A DNA stretch of 64,000 nucleotides, from NCBI RefSeq assembly GCF_011046535.1, contig NZ_CP049257.1, forward strand, positions 310,001 to 374,000. Reading direction: 5' to 3'. The stretch comes from Nocardioides anomalus (GTDB lineage Bacteria > Actinomycetota > Actinomycetes > Propionibacteriales > Nocardioidaceae). Positions 1-11,137 of the stretch are shown here, piece by piece (position 1 is the stretch's first letter; every line of letters begins with the position of its first letter). The notes below the pieces were generated by a model, which did not search any database, was not told where the DNA came from, and was given only the letters and a program-made list of their open reading frames with translations. A program made the translations under genes and the position numbers.

Positions 1-357
1 GTGCTCCGACAGATCACCTACGGCCCGAACCAGTACGTCTTCACCGACCAGGCCAAGGCCGCCGTCGTCGCCACCGCCGAGGCCAAGCGCGACACGGTCA
101 ACAAGAGGCAGAAGGCGCGGATCGCCGGCACCGTCAAGCCGGTGGGCACCGCCGCCAAGGTCACCCTGCAGGTCAAGAAGAACGGGACCTGGACCGATGT
201 CAGCACGCGTGACCTCGCGGCCGACGGCGCCTACAAGTTCAGCGCCAAGACGGTCAAGACGGGTGTCAACCGGTTCCGCGTGACTGTATCGGAGACGAAC
301 TCGACCGCCGCCGGCACCAGCGATGTCGTCAAGGTGCACGTGCTGCGCAAGAAGTAG
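1..357 (+). CDS. C-terminal end of a secreted Ig-like protein (partial)
   Basis: This is the 3' end of a gene that most likely starts before the window. The 118 visible residues read as a small beta-sandwich, with alternating hydrophobic and polar strands such as ARIAGTV and VTLQVKKNGTW. It ends in VHVLRKK, a lysine-rich tail like the end of the GH3 enzyme at 25225 (VTVKVGKKK). Such C-terminal Ig/Big-type modules are common on actinobacterial secreted or wall-associated proteins. There is no catalytic motif in the visible part, so the function is unknown. A GTG sits at position 1, but no ribosome site can be seen, so I treat the gene as truncated. Confidence 0.6.
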   Translation: MLRQITYGPNQYVFTDQAKAAVVATAEAKRDTVNKRQKARIAGTVKPVGTAAKVTLQVKKNGTWTDVSTRDLAADGAYKFSAKTVKTGVNRFRVTVSETNSTAAGTSDVVKVHVLRKK

Positions 358-372
358 CTCCCTCCACGGCAA

Positions 373-410
373 GCGAGCGGCCGTCCCCGGACCCGGGGGC
401 GGCCGCTCGC
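373..410 (+). terminator. Stem-loop terminator after the partial gene
   Basis: A 16-bp stem (373-388 with 395-410, one G-T pair) encloses a short GGACCC loop just after the stop at 357. There is no T-run, which is usual for GC-rich actinobacterial terminators. It separates the secreted-protein gene from the MarR/MFS operon. Confidence 0.6.
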
Positions 411-433
411 TGCGTCCGCGACCACGGGAATGG

Positions 434-459
434 TTAGCACGGGTAATGAGTTAGGCTAA
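434..459 (+). promoter_or_regulatory. Probable leaderless promoter and MarR operator
   Basis: TAGGCT at 452-457 lies 7 nt before the ATG at 465, which fits a -10 box of a leaderless transcript. The same bases form the small palindrome TTAGGCTAA (451-459). TTAGC at 434-438 also pairs with GCTAA at 455-459. MarR proteins normally bind such dyads over their own promoter, so autoregulation is likely. This is inference from position and symmetry only. Confidence 0.45.
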
Positions 460-464
460 GAGTC

Positions 465-914
465 ATGCCCACCGTGGAGAAGGTCGCCCGCACCGACGCC
501 GGACTGGCGTCGGAGCTGCGCATGTCCGTCATGCGGCTGCGCCGGCGGCTGGCCAACGAGCGCGACCCCGGCAACGACCTGAGCATCCCGATGATGGCGG
601 TGCTGGGCGGGCTCTTCCGCTACGGCGAGCTGACCGTCGGCGAGCTGGCCCAGCTGGAGCGGGTCCAGCCGCCCACGATGACCCGCAAGGTCAACGGCCT
701 CGAGGAGGCGGGCCACGTCGCCCGCCGCCCGCACGAGTCCGACGGCCGGGTCGTGGTGGTCACCCTGACCGACCACGGCCGCGAGACGGTCCTCGCGGAC
801 CGCAAGCGCCGCGACGAGTGGCTGTCGCGCCAGCTGCGCGACCTGACGCCGGCCGAGCGCCAGACCCTGCGCGCCGCCGCCCCCATCCTGCAGAAGCTGT
901 CCGAGAGAGACTGA
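465..914 (+). CDS. MarR-family transcriptional regulator
   Basis: 149 residues, the normal size for a MarR repressor. The winged helix is clear: a recognition helix around LERVQPPTMTRKVNGLEEAGHV and a wing with RRPHESDGRVVVVTLTDHG. The DxR wing motif (ESDGR) is typical of the family. The gene ends 10 nt before the MFS transporter, so the two probably form one operon. A small-molecule-responsive repressor of that exporter is the likely role. The start at 465 is supported by the -10-like box 7 nt upstream. The ligand cannot be told from sequence. Confidence 0.85.
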   Translation: MPTVEKVARTDAGLASELRMSVMRLRRRLANERDPGNDLSIPMMAVLGGLFRYGELTVGELAQLERVQPPTMTRKVNGLEEAGHVARRPHESDGRVVVVTLTDHGRETVLADRKRRDEWLSRQLRDLTPAERQTLRAAAPILQKLSERD

Positions 915-924
915 GAACGACCGA

Positions 925-2178
925 GTGAGCCCCACCTTCCGAGCCCTGCGCAACCCGAACTACCGGCTCTACCTCGCCGGCAGCATCGTGTCGAACGTCG
1001 GCACCTGGATGCAGCGGGTGGCGCAGGACTGGCTGGTGCTGAGCCTGCCCGGCACGGGCGGCACCGAGCTCGGCATCACCACGGGGCTGCAGTTCCTCCC
1101 GACGCTCCTGCTCGCGCCGTACGCCGGCGTGGTGGCCGACCGCTTCCCCAAGCGGCTGCTCCTGCAGCTCACCCAGCTGGCCATGGCCGTCTCCTCGCTG
1201 GCGCTGGGCCTGATCGCGGTGAGCGGGCACGCCGAGGTCTGGATGGTCTACGCGCTGGCCTTCACCTTCGGCATCGCGGCGGCCTTCGACGCCCCCACCC
1301 GGCAGTCCTTCGTCTCCGAGATGGTCGGGCGCGACGACCTGACCAACGCGGTCGGGCTCAACTCCGCGTCGTTCAACACCGCCCGCCTGCTCGGCCCGGC
1401 CCTGGCCGGCCTGCTGATCGGGCTGCTCGGCGGCGGGGCCACGGCTTCGGGCTGGGTCATCCTCATCAACGGCGTCTCCTACTTCGCCGTCATCTGGCAG
1501 CTGCACCGCATGGACACCCGGCTGCTGCACTCGCCCGAGCCGCGCGGTCGCGCGCCGGGCCAGCTGCTCGAGGGCGTGCGCTACGTCCGCTCCCAGCCCA
1601 AGATGCTGATGATCCTGGTCCTGGTGTTCTTCGCGGGCACCTTCGGGATGAACTTCCAGATCACCTCGGCCCTGATGGCCACCCAGGAGTTCGGCAAGGG
1701 CGCCGGTGAGTTCGGGCTGCTCGGCTCCTGCCTGGCCGTCGGCTCGCTGTCCGGGGCGCTGCTCGCCGCCCGGCGCCCGACCATCCGGCTCCGGCTGCTG
1801 CTCTTCGCGGCGGTCGGGTTCGGTGTGGCCGAGATCGTGGCCGGGCTGATGCCCTCCTACCTCGCCTTCGCGTGCTTCGCGCCGGTCATCGGCTTCAGCA
1901 CCATCACGCTGCTCAACTCCTCCAACGCGACCATGCAGATGTCGGCCGCCCCGGAGCTGCGGGGCCGGGTGATGGCGCTCTACATGACCGTGGTCATGGG
2001 CGGTACGCCGCTGGGCTCGCCCGTCATCGGCCTCATCGGCGAGCAGCTCGGGGCGCGCTGGACGCTGCTCATCGGGGGTGCACTGGTGCTCGTCGGGGTG
2101 GCCCTGGCGGTGCTGGTGCTCCAGCGGGCCACGGCTCGCGTCGAGGCGCCGGCGCCGGCCCAGCCGGTGGCCGCCTGA
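925..2178 (+). CDS. MFS transporter, probable drug exporter
   Basis: 417 residues made of many hydrophobic segments, consistent with about 12 membrane helices of the major facilitator superfamily. The N-terminus, RNPNYRLYLAGSIVSNVGTWMQ, is typical of the EntS/MFS_3-like group of exporters. The loop between helices 2 and 3 carries the motif-A-like ADRFPKR. A second, degenerate copy in the C-terminal half follows helix 8. It starts at GTG 925, close behind the MarR gene, which suggests efflux of a toxic compound sensed by that regulator. The substrate is not predictable. Confidence 0.85.
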   Translation: MSPTFRALRNPNYRLYLAGSIVSNVGTWMQRVAQDWLVLSLPGTGGTELGITTGLQFLPTLLLAPYAGVVADRFPKRLLLQLTQLAMAVSSLALGLIAVSGHAEVWMVYALAFTFGIAAAFDAPTRQSFVSEMVGRDDLTNAVGLNSASFNTARLLGPALAGLLIGLLGGGATASGWVILINGVSYFAVIWQLHRMDTRLLHSPEPRGRAPGQLLEGVRYVRSQPKMLMILVLVFFAGTFGMNFQITSALMATQEFGKGAGEFGLLGSCLAVGSLSGALLAARRPTIRLRLLLFAAVGFGVAEIVAGLMPSYLAFACFAPVIGFSTITLLNSSNATMQMSAAPELRGRVMALYMTVVMGGTPLGSPVIGLIGEQLGARWTLLIGGALVLVGVALAVLVLQRATARVEAPAPAQPVAA

Positions 2179-2196
2179 GGGCGGTTCCGCGCGCTT

Positions 2197-2225
2197 TTGC
2201 CCTGGGCTCGGGCGGCCGGTAGTCT
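2197..2225 (+). promoter_or_regulatory. Candidate str operon promoter
   Basis: TTGCCC at 2197-2202 and TAGTCT at 2220-2225 are separated by 17 nt in the 209-nt gap upstream of rpsL. They are the best sigma70-like pair in that gap. The leader of about 155 nt that would follow shows no obvious protein-binding stem-loop. Assigned by eye only. Confidence 0.45.
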
Positions 2226-2387
2226 CGATCCTCGGTGTCTGGTGCGTCCAGACCCTTGTGCGTGCCCAGCGGCCGAGGTCTCTCCTCCCGCAGCGGGATG
2301 CATCGACAGGCACAGGCCAGACAGCAACACCACCGTGCCCGGCAAGGCGCCGGGCCGTGAGACGAAGCAGAAAGGGAACCACCACAG

Positions 2388-2762
2388 GTGCCCACCATCC
2401 AGCAGCTGGTCCGCAAGGGCCGCCAGGACAAGGTGTCGAAGAACAAGACACCCGCCCTGAAGGGTTCGCCGCAGCGCCGAGGCGTCTGCACCCGCGTCTA
2501 CACCACCACCCCGAAGAAGCCGAACTCCGCCCTCCGCAAGGTCGCCCGCGTGCGCCTGAGCAGCGGCGTCGAGGTCACGGCGTACATCCCGGGCGTGGGC
2601 CACAACCTCCAGGAGCACTCGATCGTGCTCGTCCGCGGTGGCCGGGTGAAGGACCTCCCCGGTGTCCGCTACAAGATCATCCGCGGCACGCTCGACACCC
2701 AGGGCGTGAAGAACCGCAAGCAGGCGCGCAGCCGCTACGGCGCGAAGAAGGAGAAGAGCTGA
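2388..2762 (+). CDS. rpsL: 30S ribosomal protein S12
   Basis: 124 residues, full length for S12. It has the conserved [15 protein letters not shown] segment and the [11 protein letters not shown] loop that line the decoding centre. S12 monitors codon-anticodon pairing in the A site and is the classical target of streptomycin-resistance mutations. The lysines at the two resistance positions (in KKPNS and [11 protein letters not shown]) look wild type. The start is GTG. It is the first gene of the str operon and ends one base before rpsG. Confidence 0.98.
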   Translation: MPTIQQLVRKGRQDKVSKNKTPALKGSPQRRGVCTRVYTTTPKKPNSALRKVARVRLSSGVEVTAYIPGVGHNLQEHSIVLVRGGRVKDLPGVRYKIIRGTLDTQGVKNRKQARSRYGAKKEKS

Positions 2763-2763
2763 C

Positions 2764-3234
2764 ATGCCGCGCAAGGGTCCGGCCCCGAAGCGGCCGATCG
2801 TCACCGACCCGGTCTACGGGTCGCAGCTGGTGAGCCAGCTCGTCTCCAAGGTGCTCATCGACGGCAAGAAGCAGGTCGCGCAGCGCATCGTCTACTCCGC
2901 GCTCGAGGGCTGCCGCGACAAGACCGGCACCGACCCCGTGGTCACGCTCAAGCGCGCCATGGACAACGTCAAGCCGGCCATCGAGGTCAAGTCCCGCCGT
3001 GTCGGTGGCGCGACCTACCAGGTCCCGATCGAGGTCAAGGGCACCCGCGGCACCACGCTCGCGCTGCGCTGGCTCGTCGGGTACGCCGCGGACCGCCGTG
3101 AGAAGACCATGGCCGAGCGGCTGATGAACGAGATCCTCGACGCCTCCAACGGCCTCGGTGCCGCGGTGAAGAAGCGCGAGGACACCCACAAGATGGCCGA
3201 GTCCAACAAGGCCTTCGCCCACTACCGCTGGTGA
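2764..3234 (+). CDS. rpsG: 30S ribosomal protein S7
   Basis: 156 residues, the standard length. Recognisable S7 parts are [12 protein letters not shown] at the N-terminus, the [12 protein letters not shown] beta-hairpin near the middle and [15 protein letters not shown] at the end. S7 nucleates assembly of the 30S head by binding the 3' domain of 16S rRNA. In other bacteria it can repress its own operon. It follows rpsL with a one-base gap, so the two are co-translated. Confidence 0.98.
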   Translation: MPRKGPAPKRPIVTDPVYGSQLVSQLVSKVLIDGKKQVAQRIVYSALEGCRDKTGTDPVVTLKRAMDNVKPAIEVKSRRVGGATYQVPIEVKGTRGTTLALRWLVGYAADRREKTMAERLMNEILDASNGLGAAVKKREDTHKMAESNKAFAHYRW

Positions 3235-3369
3235 CCGAGCGGCCGGGCTGGCGAGAGGAACAAAAGACCACCGCGTCGACGTTCTCCTCACAGCCCGGTC
3301 CGCACGGCCCGGGCGCTGTGCTGATTTCACACGCCGTGCACGTACTTCCAAGGGACTGAGACAAAGACA

Positions 3370-5481
<2,112 letters not shown>

Positions 5482-5548
5482 TTCGCCGTACGTCTTCGGC
5501 ACCATCCAGCAAGTACGAGTCAAGTAACCACACCAGGAGGAGCCCACA

Positions 5549-6742
<1,194 letters not shown>

Positions 6743-6760
6743 CCTGATCCGCTCCACTCC

Positions 6761-6794
6761 GAAGCCCCCCACCGCTAGCGCGGTGGGGGGCTTC
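6761..6794 (+). terminator. Strong intrinsic terminator of the str operon
   Basis: A perfect 15-bp stem (6761-6775 with 6780-6794) closes a 4-nt TAGC loop 18 nt after the tuf stop, followed by a weakly T-rich stretch. It is the best terminator in the window and clearly ends the operon. Confidence 0.9.
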
Positions 6795-6827
6795 GTCGTT
6801 CTCGCTCCTCAGGTCCCTGGCTGACTG

Positions 6828-6905
<78 letters not shown>

Positions 6906-6979
6906 GGCTGAGCCTCGCCCTGGGTGAGGGTGCGGGGTGGCTGGGGAGTCGACTCGGTGCTCCGTCCGGAACGGCCGCT

Positions 6980-6996
6980 GTCGGGCTCCGCCCGAC
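6980..6996. repeat. Solo copy of the hairpin repeat
   Basis: GTCGGGC-TCC-GCCCGAC is a perfect 7-bp palindrome with a 3-nt loop, followed directly by CATGCCG. It is the most symmetric copy of the repeat that fills the array starting at 7128. It stands alone 130 nt upstream of that array and out of phase with it. Confidence 0.7.
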
Positions 6997-7127
6997 CATG
7001 CCGTTGACGGCCCGGCCGGCTGTGCCTCATCTCAACGGAGCCGGCACCGGGTTCTCGGGGCCATGGAGGCACGCGGATGTGGCTGGGGTGGCCCGCTGCT
7101 TGTCCCTTCGTGTCGGCCCACCGCCCG

Positions 7128-7765
7128 ACCATGCCGCTGTCGGCCCTCCGTCCGACCATGCCGCTGTCGGCCCTCCGCCCGACCATGCCGCTGTCGGCCC
7201 ACCGCCCGACCATGCCGCTGTCGGCCCACCGCCCGACCATGCCGCGCTGCGGGCTCCGCCCGACCATGCCGCGCTGCGGGCTCCGCCCGACCATGCCGCG
7301 CTGCGGGCTCCGCCCGACCATGCCGCGCTGCGGGCTCCGCCCGACCATGCCGCGCTGCGGGCTCCGCCCGACCATGCCGCGCTGCGGGCTCCGCCCGACC
7401 ATGCCGCGCTGCGGGCTCCGCCCGACCATGCCGCGCTGCGGGCTCCGCCCGACCATGCCGCGCTGCGGGCTCCGCCCGACCATGCCGCGCTGCGGGCTCC
7501 GCCCGACCATGCCGCGCTGCGGGCTCCGCCCGACCATGCCGCGCTGCGGGCTCCGCCCGACCATGCCGCGCTGCGGGCTCCGCCCGACCATGCCGCGCTG
7601 CGGGCTCCGCCCGACCATGCCGCGCTGCGGGCTCCGCCCGACCATGCCGCGCTGCGGGCTCCGCCCGACCATGCCGCGCTGCGGGCTCCGCCCGACCATG
7701 CCGCGCTGCGGGCTCCGCCCGACCATGCCGCGCTGCGGGCTCCGCCCGACCATGCCGCGCTGCGG
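7128..7765. repeat. Tandem array, 23 full units plus a partial one, of a 27-bp repeat
   Basis: ACCATG recurs exactly every 27 nt from 7128 to 7749. The first four units are a variant with GCTGTCGGCC in place of the later GCGCTGCGGG. The next 19 units (7236-7748) are essentially identical, and a partial unit runs to about 7765. Each main unit contains CGGGC-TCC-GCCCG, able to form a small hairpin. There are no unique spacers, so it is not a CRISPR array. The near-perfect identity implies recent expansion by slippage or unequal crossing-over. All six frames give long open periodic frames, because 27 is divisible by 3 and the unit lacks most stop codons. Those frames are not credible genes. Confidence 0.92.
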
Positions 7766-7840
7766 CCATTCGGTCATGTCGTCGTCGCGCTGCTCTATCA
7801 AGTGCTCGCCCTTGGCACGACCGCTCCTAGCCAAGTATCC

Positions 7841-7874
7841 ACTCAGCGTATTCACCGGGTGTACAGTCGCATTC
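7841..7874 (+). promoter_or_regulatory. Probable leaderless promoter of the PadR operon
   Basis: TACAGT at 7862-7867 is followed by 7 nt and then GTG at 7875, the spacing of a leaderless actinobacterial start. The small dyad CACCGGGTG sits just before the box and could be part of a PadR operator. The flanking bases are less GC-rich than the repeat array. Confidence 0.5.
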
Positions 7875-8426
7875 GTGAGCGCAGCGATGGTCCTCCTGGG
7901 CCTCCTCGGGCGGGGCCCCGGACACGGCTACGAGCTCAAGGTCGCCCACGATGCGTGGTTCCCGGCGGCCAAGCCGTTGGCCTTTGGCCAGGTCTACGCC
8001 TCGCTCGGCCGCCTGGAGCGCGACGGCCTCGTCGAGACCGTCGAGGTGCAGCCCGGCGACGGGCCTGAGCGGACCGTCTACGCCTTGACCGACGCGGGCC
8101 GGGCGGCGCTGGACCGGTGGCTGGCCGAGCCCGAGCAGCCCGTGAGCCACTCCGCCGACGACCTGGTGCGCAAGACGGTCACGGCGTTGCGGCTCGGCGT
8201 GGACCACGACCGGTTCCTGGACGGGCAGCACCGCTCGTACGTGGCGCTGATGCGGGAGCTGACCCGCGAGCGGACCCGCACTGAGGAGCCGGGTGCGCGC
8301 ATCGCGCTCGACCACCGCCTGGCGCACCTTGACGCCGACCTGCGCTGGCTCGCGGAGACGCGGGAGCGGGTGCGCGGACTGGCCGCGGCAGGCGGCGGGA
8401 CGACCACGGGAGGTGGGGACCGGTGA
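7875..8426 (+). CDS. PadR-family transcriptional regulator
   Basis: 183 residues from the GTG at 7875. The N-terminal PadR winged helix includes LLGRGPGHGYELK, AFGQVYASLGRLERDGLV and the wing with ERTVYALTDAGRAAL. The C-terminal half is helical with charged heptads (MRELTRERTRTEE), as in PadR-s2 dimerisation domains. An open frame extends far upstream, but only through the repeat array, so the leaderless-type GTG is preferred. The stop overlaps the GTG of the ABC ATPase (GTGA). The likely role is repressor of the exporter genes behind it, as in other PadR-ABC operons. Confidence 0.85.
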   Translation: MSAAMVLLGLLGRGPGHGYELKVAHDAWFPAAKPLAFGQVYASLGRLERDGLVETVEVQPGDGPERTVYALTDAGRAALDRWLAEPEQPVSHSADDLVRKTVTALRLGVDHDRFLDGQHRSYVALMRELTRERTRTEEPGARIALDHRLAHLDADLRWLAETRERVRGLAAAGGGTTTGGGDR

Positions 8427-9109
8427 CGCAGAACGAGCTGTTGCTGCAGGCCCGAGGCCTGCACAAGGGATTTGGCAGCACGCCGGCGCTGCGTGGCGCC
8501 TCGGTCGTCGTACGTCGCGGCGAACAGTTGGCCGTCACTGGACCATCGGGCAGCGGTAAGAGCACGCTGCTGCACTGCCTGGCCGGGACCTTGTTGCCGG
8601 ACGCCGGCTGGGTGTCCTACGACGGCCACCGGCTCGACGGTCTCAGTGCCGACGCGCGGACCCGGCTGCGCCGCGTGCACATCGGACTGGTGCTGCAGTT
8701 CGGGCAACTGGTGCCGGAGCTGACAGCGCTCGAGAACGTCGCCCTGCCGCTACTGCTTGAGGGCCGCCGCCGTGCCGACGCGGCCGAGGCCGCCCGGCAG
8801 TGGTTGGACCGCGTCGGCATCGCGGGGCGCGCCGACGCCACCCCGGCCGAGTTGTCCGGCGGGGAGCAGCAGCGCGTGGCCATCGCCCGTGGGCTGGTGT
8901 CCTCGCCCTCGGTCGTTCTCGCCGACGAGCCGACCGGTGCCCTCGACACCGTGGGCGGAGAGCAGGTCGTCCAAGTGCTGGTCAAGGCCACCCGGGAAAC
9001 CGGCGCCGCACTCGTCGTCGTGACCCACGACCACCGGCTGGCCGCCTGGATGGACCGTGAAGTCGTGCTGCGCGACGGCCAGACCGTCGACACGGAGGCC
9101 GACGCGTGA
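8423..9109 (+). CDS. ABC transporter ATP-binding protein (MacB/LolD type)
   Basis: 228 residues with all nucleotide-binding motifs. They are Walker A GPSGSGKS (40-47), Q-loop Q92, signature LSGGEQQ (144-150), Walker B VVLADEP (164-170) and the H-loop in VVTHDH (about 202). The short length and these motifs fit the MacB/FtsE/LolD group that pairs with FtsX-like permeases. It overlaps the PadR gene by 4 nt and the permease gene by 4 nt, so the three proteins are translationally coupled. It would power export of peptides or antibiotics, or perform mechanotransmission. The substrate is unknown. Confidence 0.9.
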   Translation: MTQNELLLQARGLHKGFGSTPALRGASVVVRRGEQLAVTGPSGSGKSTLLHCLAGTLLPDAGWVSYDGHRLDGLSADARTRLRRVHIGLVLQFGQLVPELTALENVALPLLLEGRRRADAAEAARQWLDRVGIAGRADATPAELSGGEQQRVAIARGLVSSPSVVLADEPTGALDTVGGEQVVQVLVKATRETGAALVVVTHDHRLAAWMDREVVLRDGQTVDTEADA

Positions 9110-10437
9110 GGCCGCTCTGGTTGACCGTCTTGCGGGCCTCGGGCCGCGCTCGGGCCGGGCTGGTCGTGGCGAGCACGGCCGTGGCGTCGGGGCTGCTCCT
9201 CGTCGCAGCCTCGTACGCCCGGCTCAGTGGTTGGGGCGGCTACAACTACGACCCCGCCGTGGACGGCAACGCACCGCTCCTGGGACCGATCGCCGACCCG
9301 GGTACACGTGGAGGCGCCATCTTCGCGGCGGTGCTCATGACCGTGCCGGTCGTACTGCTGCTCGACCAATGCGTCCGGCTCGGCTCGGCCGCGCAACGAC
9401 GCCGCTACCGCGCCCTAGCGGTGGCGGGCGCGACCCGCCGCGACCTGCGCCAGTGGGGTGCGGTCGAGACCGGCGGCCCGGCCCTGCTCGGCGCGGTGGT
9501 CGGAGTCGGCGTCTGGCTGATCCTGCGCTACCTGCTGGGCACCGTGCCCGCCTCCTCGGGCCAGGCCACTCTCGTGCCGACCGCCACCGGCCCGGGCTGG
9601 TGGGCGCTGCTCGTCGTCGCTCTGGTCACGGCGTATGGCGTGCTCGTGGGCCGGCGCGCGGCAAGTGCGGCGGCCGCCGACCGGCGCCCCGCCCGGCGCT
9701 CGAGACCCTGGGGTCCGGTCCTTCTGGTCGCGGCGGTGATCGTCCTGGTCACCGGCGGACTCACCGGCGGCGGTGACCCCGCCTCGACCGTGATTCCCTT
9801 CGTGCTCGTCGCCGTCGCGGTCATCGGGATCGTGCTGAGCACCCCGTGGCTCGCCTTCGTCTTGGCTGGCCGGGCCGCGCGCCGGGCCGAGCATGCGGCC
9901 GTCCTCCTCGCCGCGCGCCGCATCCGCGCCGACCACGGAGCCGCCGGTCGCGCCGCCGCCGCGGTCGGCGCCGTCGGGCTCGCGCTCGGGGTGACCGGCA
10001 CCTTCGTCACCGACGTGCTCACCAGCGGCTCGCTGGACGTCGGCTACTACGTCGGCCCCGCCATACTCGTCGCGCTGCTCGCCATGCTGGCCCTCGGGCT
10101 CATCACGCTGTCCTTATCGCTGCACTCGATCGAGTCAACCCTTGCTCGCCGCCGCGCGGTCTCGGCCCTGGCGGCCACCGGCACACCGGTCAGCGTCCTT
10201 GAGGACGCCCACCGCGAGGAGTGCCGGATGGTCACCCTGCCGCTGACGGTCGGCGCCGCCCTGCTCGGAGCCTTCGTCTACGCCCTGACCGCCGGCAGCC
10301 TGTTCGGGCTGCTCGGCGGACTCGTGACGGCAGCCCTCGCGGCGCTCGCCGTGCGCCTCGCCATCCGCGTGGTCCCCCTGGCGACGCGCCCCTACCTGCA
10401 CGCCGCGGTCGACGTCACCAACCTCCGCACGGAATGA
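9106..10437 (+). CDS. FtsX-like ABC transporter permease
   Basis: 443 residues, an integral membrane protein. An N-terminal helix (about residues 17-37) is followed by a short outside region rich in Gly and Tyr (YNYDPAVDG). Multiple hydrophobic segments follow, including a four-helix FtsX-like block at the C-terminus. An ARRRAVSALAATG motif there matches the cytoplasmic coupling region of this family. It is encoded directly behind its ATPase with a 4-nt GTGA overlap. Together they form a PadR-controlled exporter. CTA, TTG and TTA codons are a little more frequent here than in the str operon, mildly hinting at a foreign origin. Confidence 0.82.
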   Translation: MRPLWLTVLRASGRARAGLVVASTAVASGLLLVAASYARLSGWGGYNYDPAVDGNAPLLGPIADPGTRGGAIFAAVLMTVPVVLLLDQCVRLGSAAQRRRYRALAVAGATRRDLRQWGAVETGGPALLGAVVGVGVWLILRYLLGTVPASSGQATLVPTATGPGWWALLVVALVTAYGVLVGRRAASAAAADRRPARRSRPWGPVLLVAAVIVLVTGGLTGGGDPASTVIPFVLVAVAVIGIVLSTPWLAFVLAGRAARRAEHAAVLLAARRIRADHGAAGRAAAAVGAVGLALGVTGTFVTDVLTSGSLDVGYYVGPAILVALLAMLALGLITLSLSLHSIESTLARRRAVSALAATGTPVSVLEDAHREECRMVTLPLTVGAALLGAFVYALTAGSLFGLLGGLVTAALAALAVRLAIRVVPLATRPYLHAAVDVTNLRTE

Positions 10438-10471
10438 GCTCGGCGCTCGACCTGCGGTAGCCCGTACCGGC

Positions 10472-10570
10472 GGCCGCCCGACCATGCCGCACTGCGGGCT
10501 CCGCCCGACCATGCCGCTGCCGGCCCTCCGCCCGACCATGCCGCTGCCGGCCCTCCGCCCGACCATGCCG
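10472..10570. repeat. Second cluster of the 27-bp repeat
   Basis: ACCATG occurs at 10481, 10508, 10535 and 10562, again exactly 27 nt apart and in the same orientation as the large array. The internal bases vary more (CACTGCGGG, CTGCCGGCC), so this cluster is older or unexpanded. It fills the gap between the permease gene and the small minus-strand gene. Confidence 0.85.
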
Positions 10571-10586
10571 AGTAGGCGGGCGACGA

Positions 10587-10964
10587 CTACGTCAGGGAGC
10601 GACCCGATATACGGGCACCCGCGTTGAGCAGCTTCCGCTGAATCGAACGCAGGATGGCAATACCTTCCGCGTCCGTGTGACCCCAAGTGTGGATGCTGTC
10701 GAGACCGGACCCGAACACGTCGCTGGCCCACACGAACTCGGTCGCAACGAGGGCACGTGTCCAGTCCCGTCGCGAGAGTCCTTGTCCGCTCGACACTGCC
10801 TCAGCGATGCGCCGTCCCTCAGCGACTAGGTCCGAGACCGACTTGAAACCCATCACTCTTGCTAGGTCGTCTGTTGCTGATGCAGGCCCTCCCCATTCCT
10901 GAACTCCCCAGCGGAGCATGGACCGCTCTTCATCGCTCAGGTCCACGTCCAAGACATCGTCCAC
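10587..10964 (-). CDS. Small hypothetical protein
   Basis: 125 residues starting MDDVLDVDLSDEERSMLRWG. It is acidic and probably mostly helical, with conserved-looking stretches LSRRDWTRALVATEFVWASD and RSIQRKLL. There is no signal peptide or membrane segment. I do not recognise the family. The codon use is less GC-biased than that of the neighbours (AGT, TCT and CTT codons appear). The gene sits between two clusters of the 27-bp repeat, so it may be a recently acquired unit. It reads as real because the frame is clean and has a natural composition. Confidence 0.6.
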   Translation of the reverse strand: MDDVLDVDLSDEERSMLRWGVQEWGGPASATDDLARVMGFKSVSDLVAEGRRIAEAVSSGQGLSRRDWTRALVATEFVWASDVFGSGLDSIHTWGHTDAEGIAILRSIQRKLLNAGARISGRSLT

Positions 10965-11010
10965 GCACTCACCGTAGGGCCGATACGACGAAACGTCCGG
11001 TCACGCCGCT

Positions 11011-11070
11011 GACGGGCCTCCGCCCGACCATGCCGCTGTCGGCCCTCCGCCCGACCATGCCGCTGTCCGG
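11011..11070. repeat. Third cluster of the 27-bp repeat
   Basis: Two units with ACCATG at 11027 and 11054, again 27 nt apart and in the same orientation, carrying the GCTGTCGGCC variant seen in the first four units of the main array. It marks the right edge of the repeat-rich patch. Confidence 0.8.
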
Positions 11071-11137
11071 ACGCTCGGCTCGCACCGGGACCTCGATGCT
11101 CAACACAGGCGACGACGACCGTCGTGCCGGGGATCGC

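Noticed and set aside
7128..7765. CRISPR array
   Set aside because: The units are contiguous with no unique spacers, and no cas gene is present.
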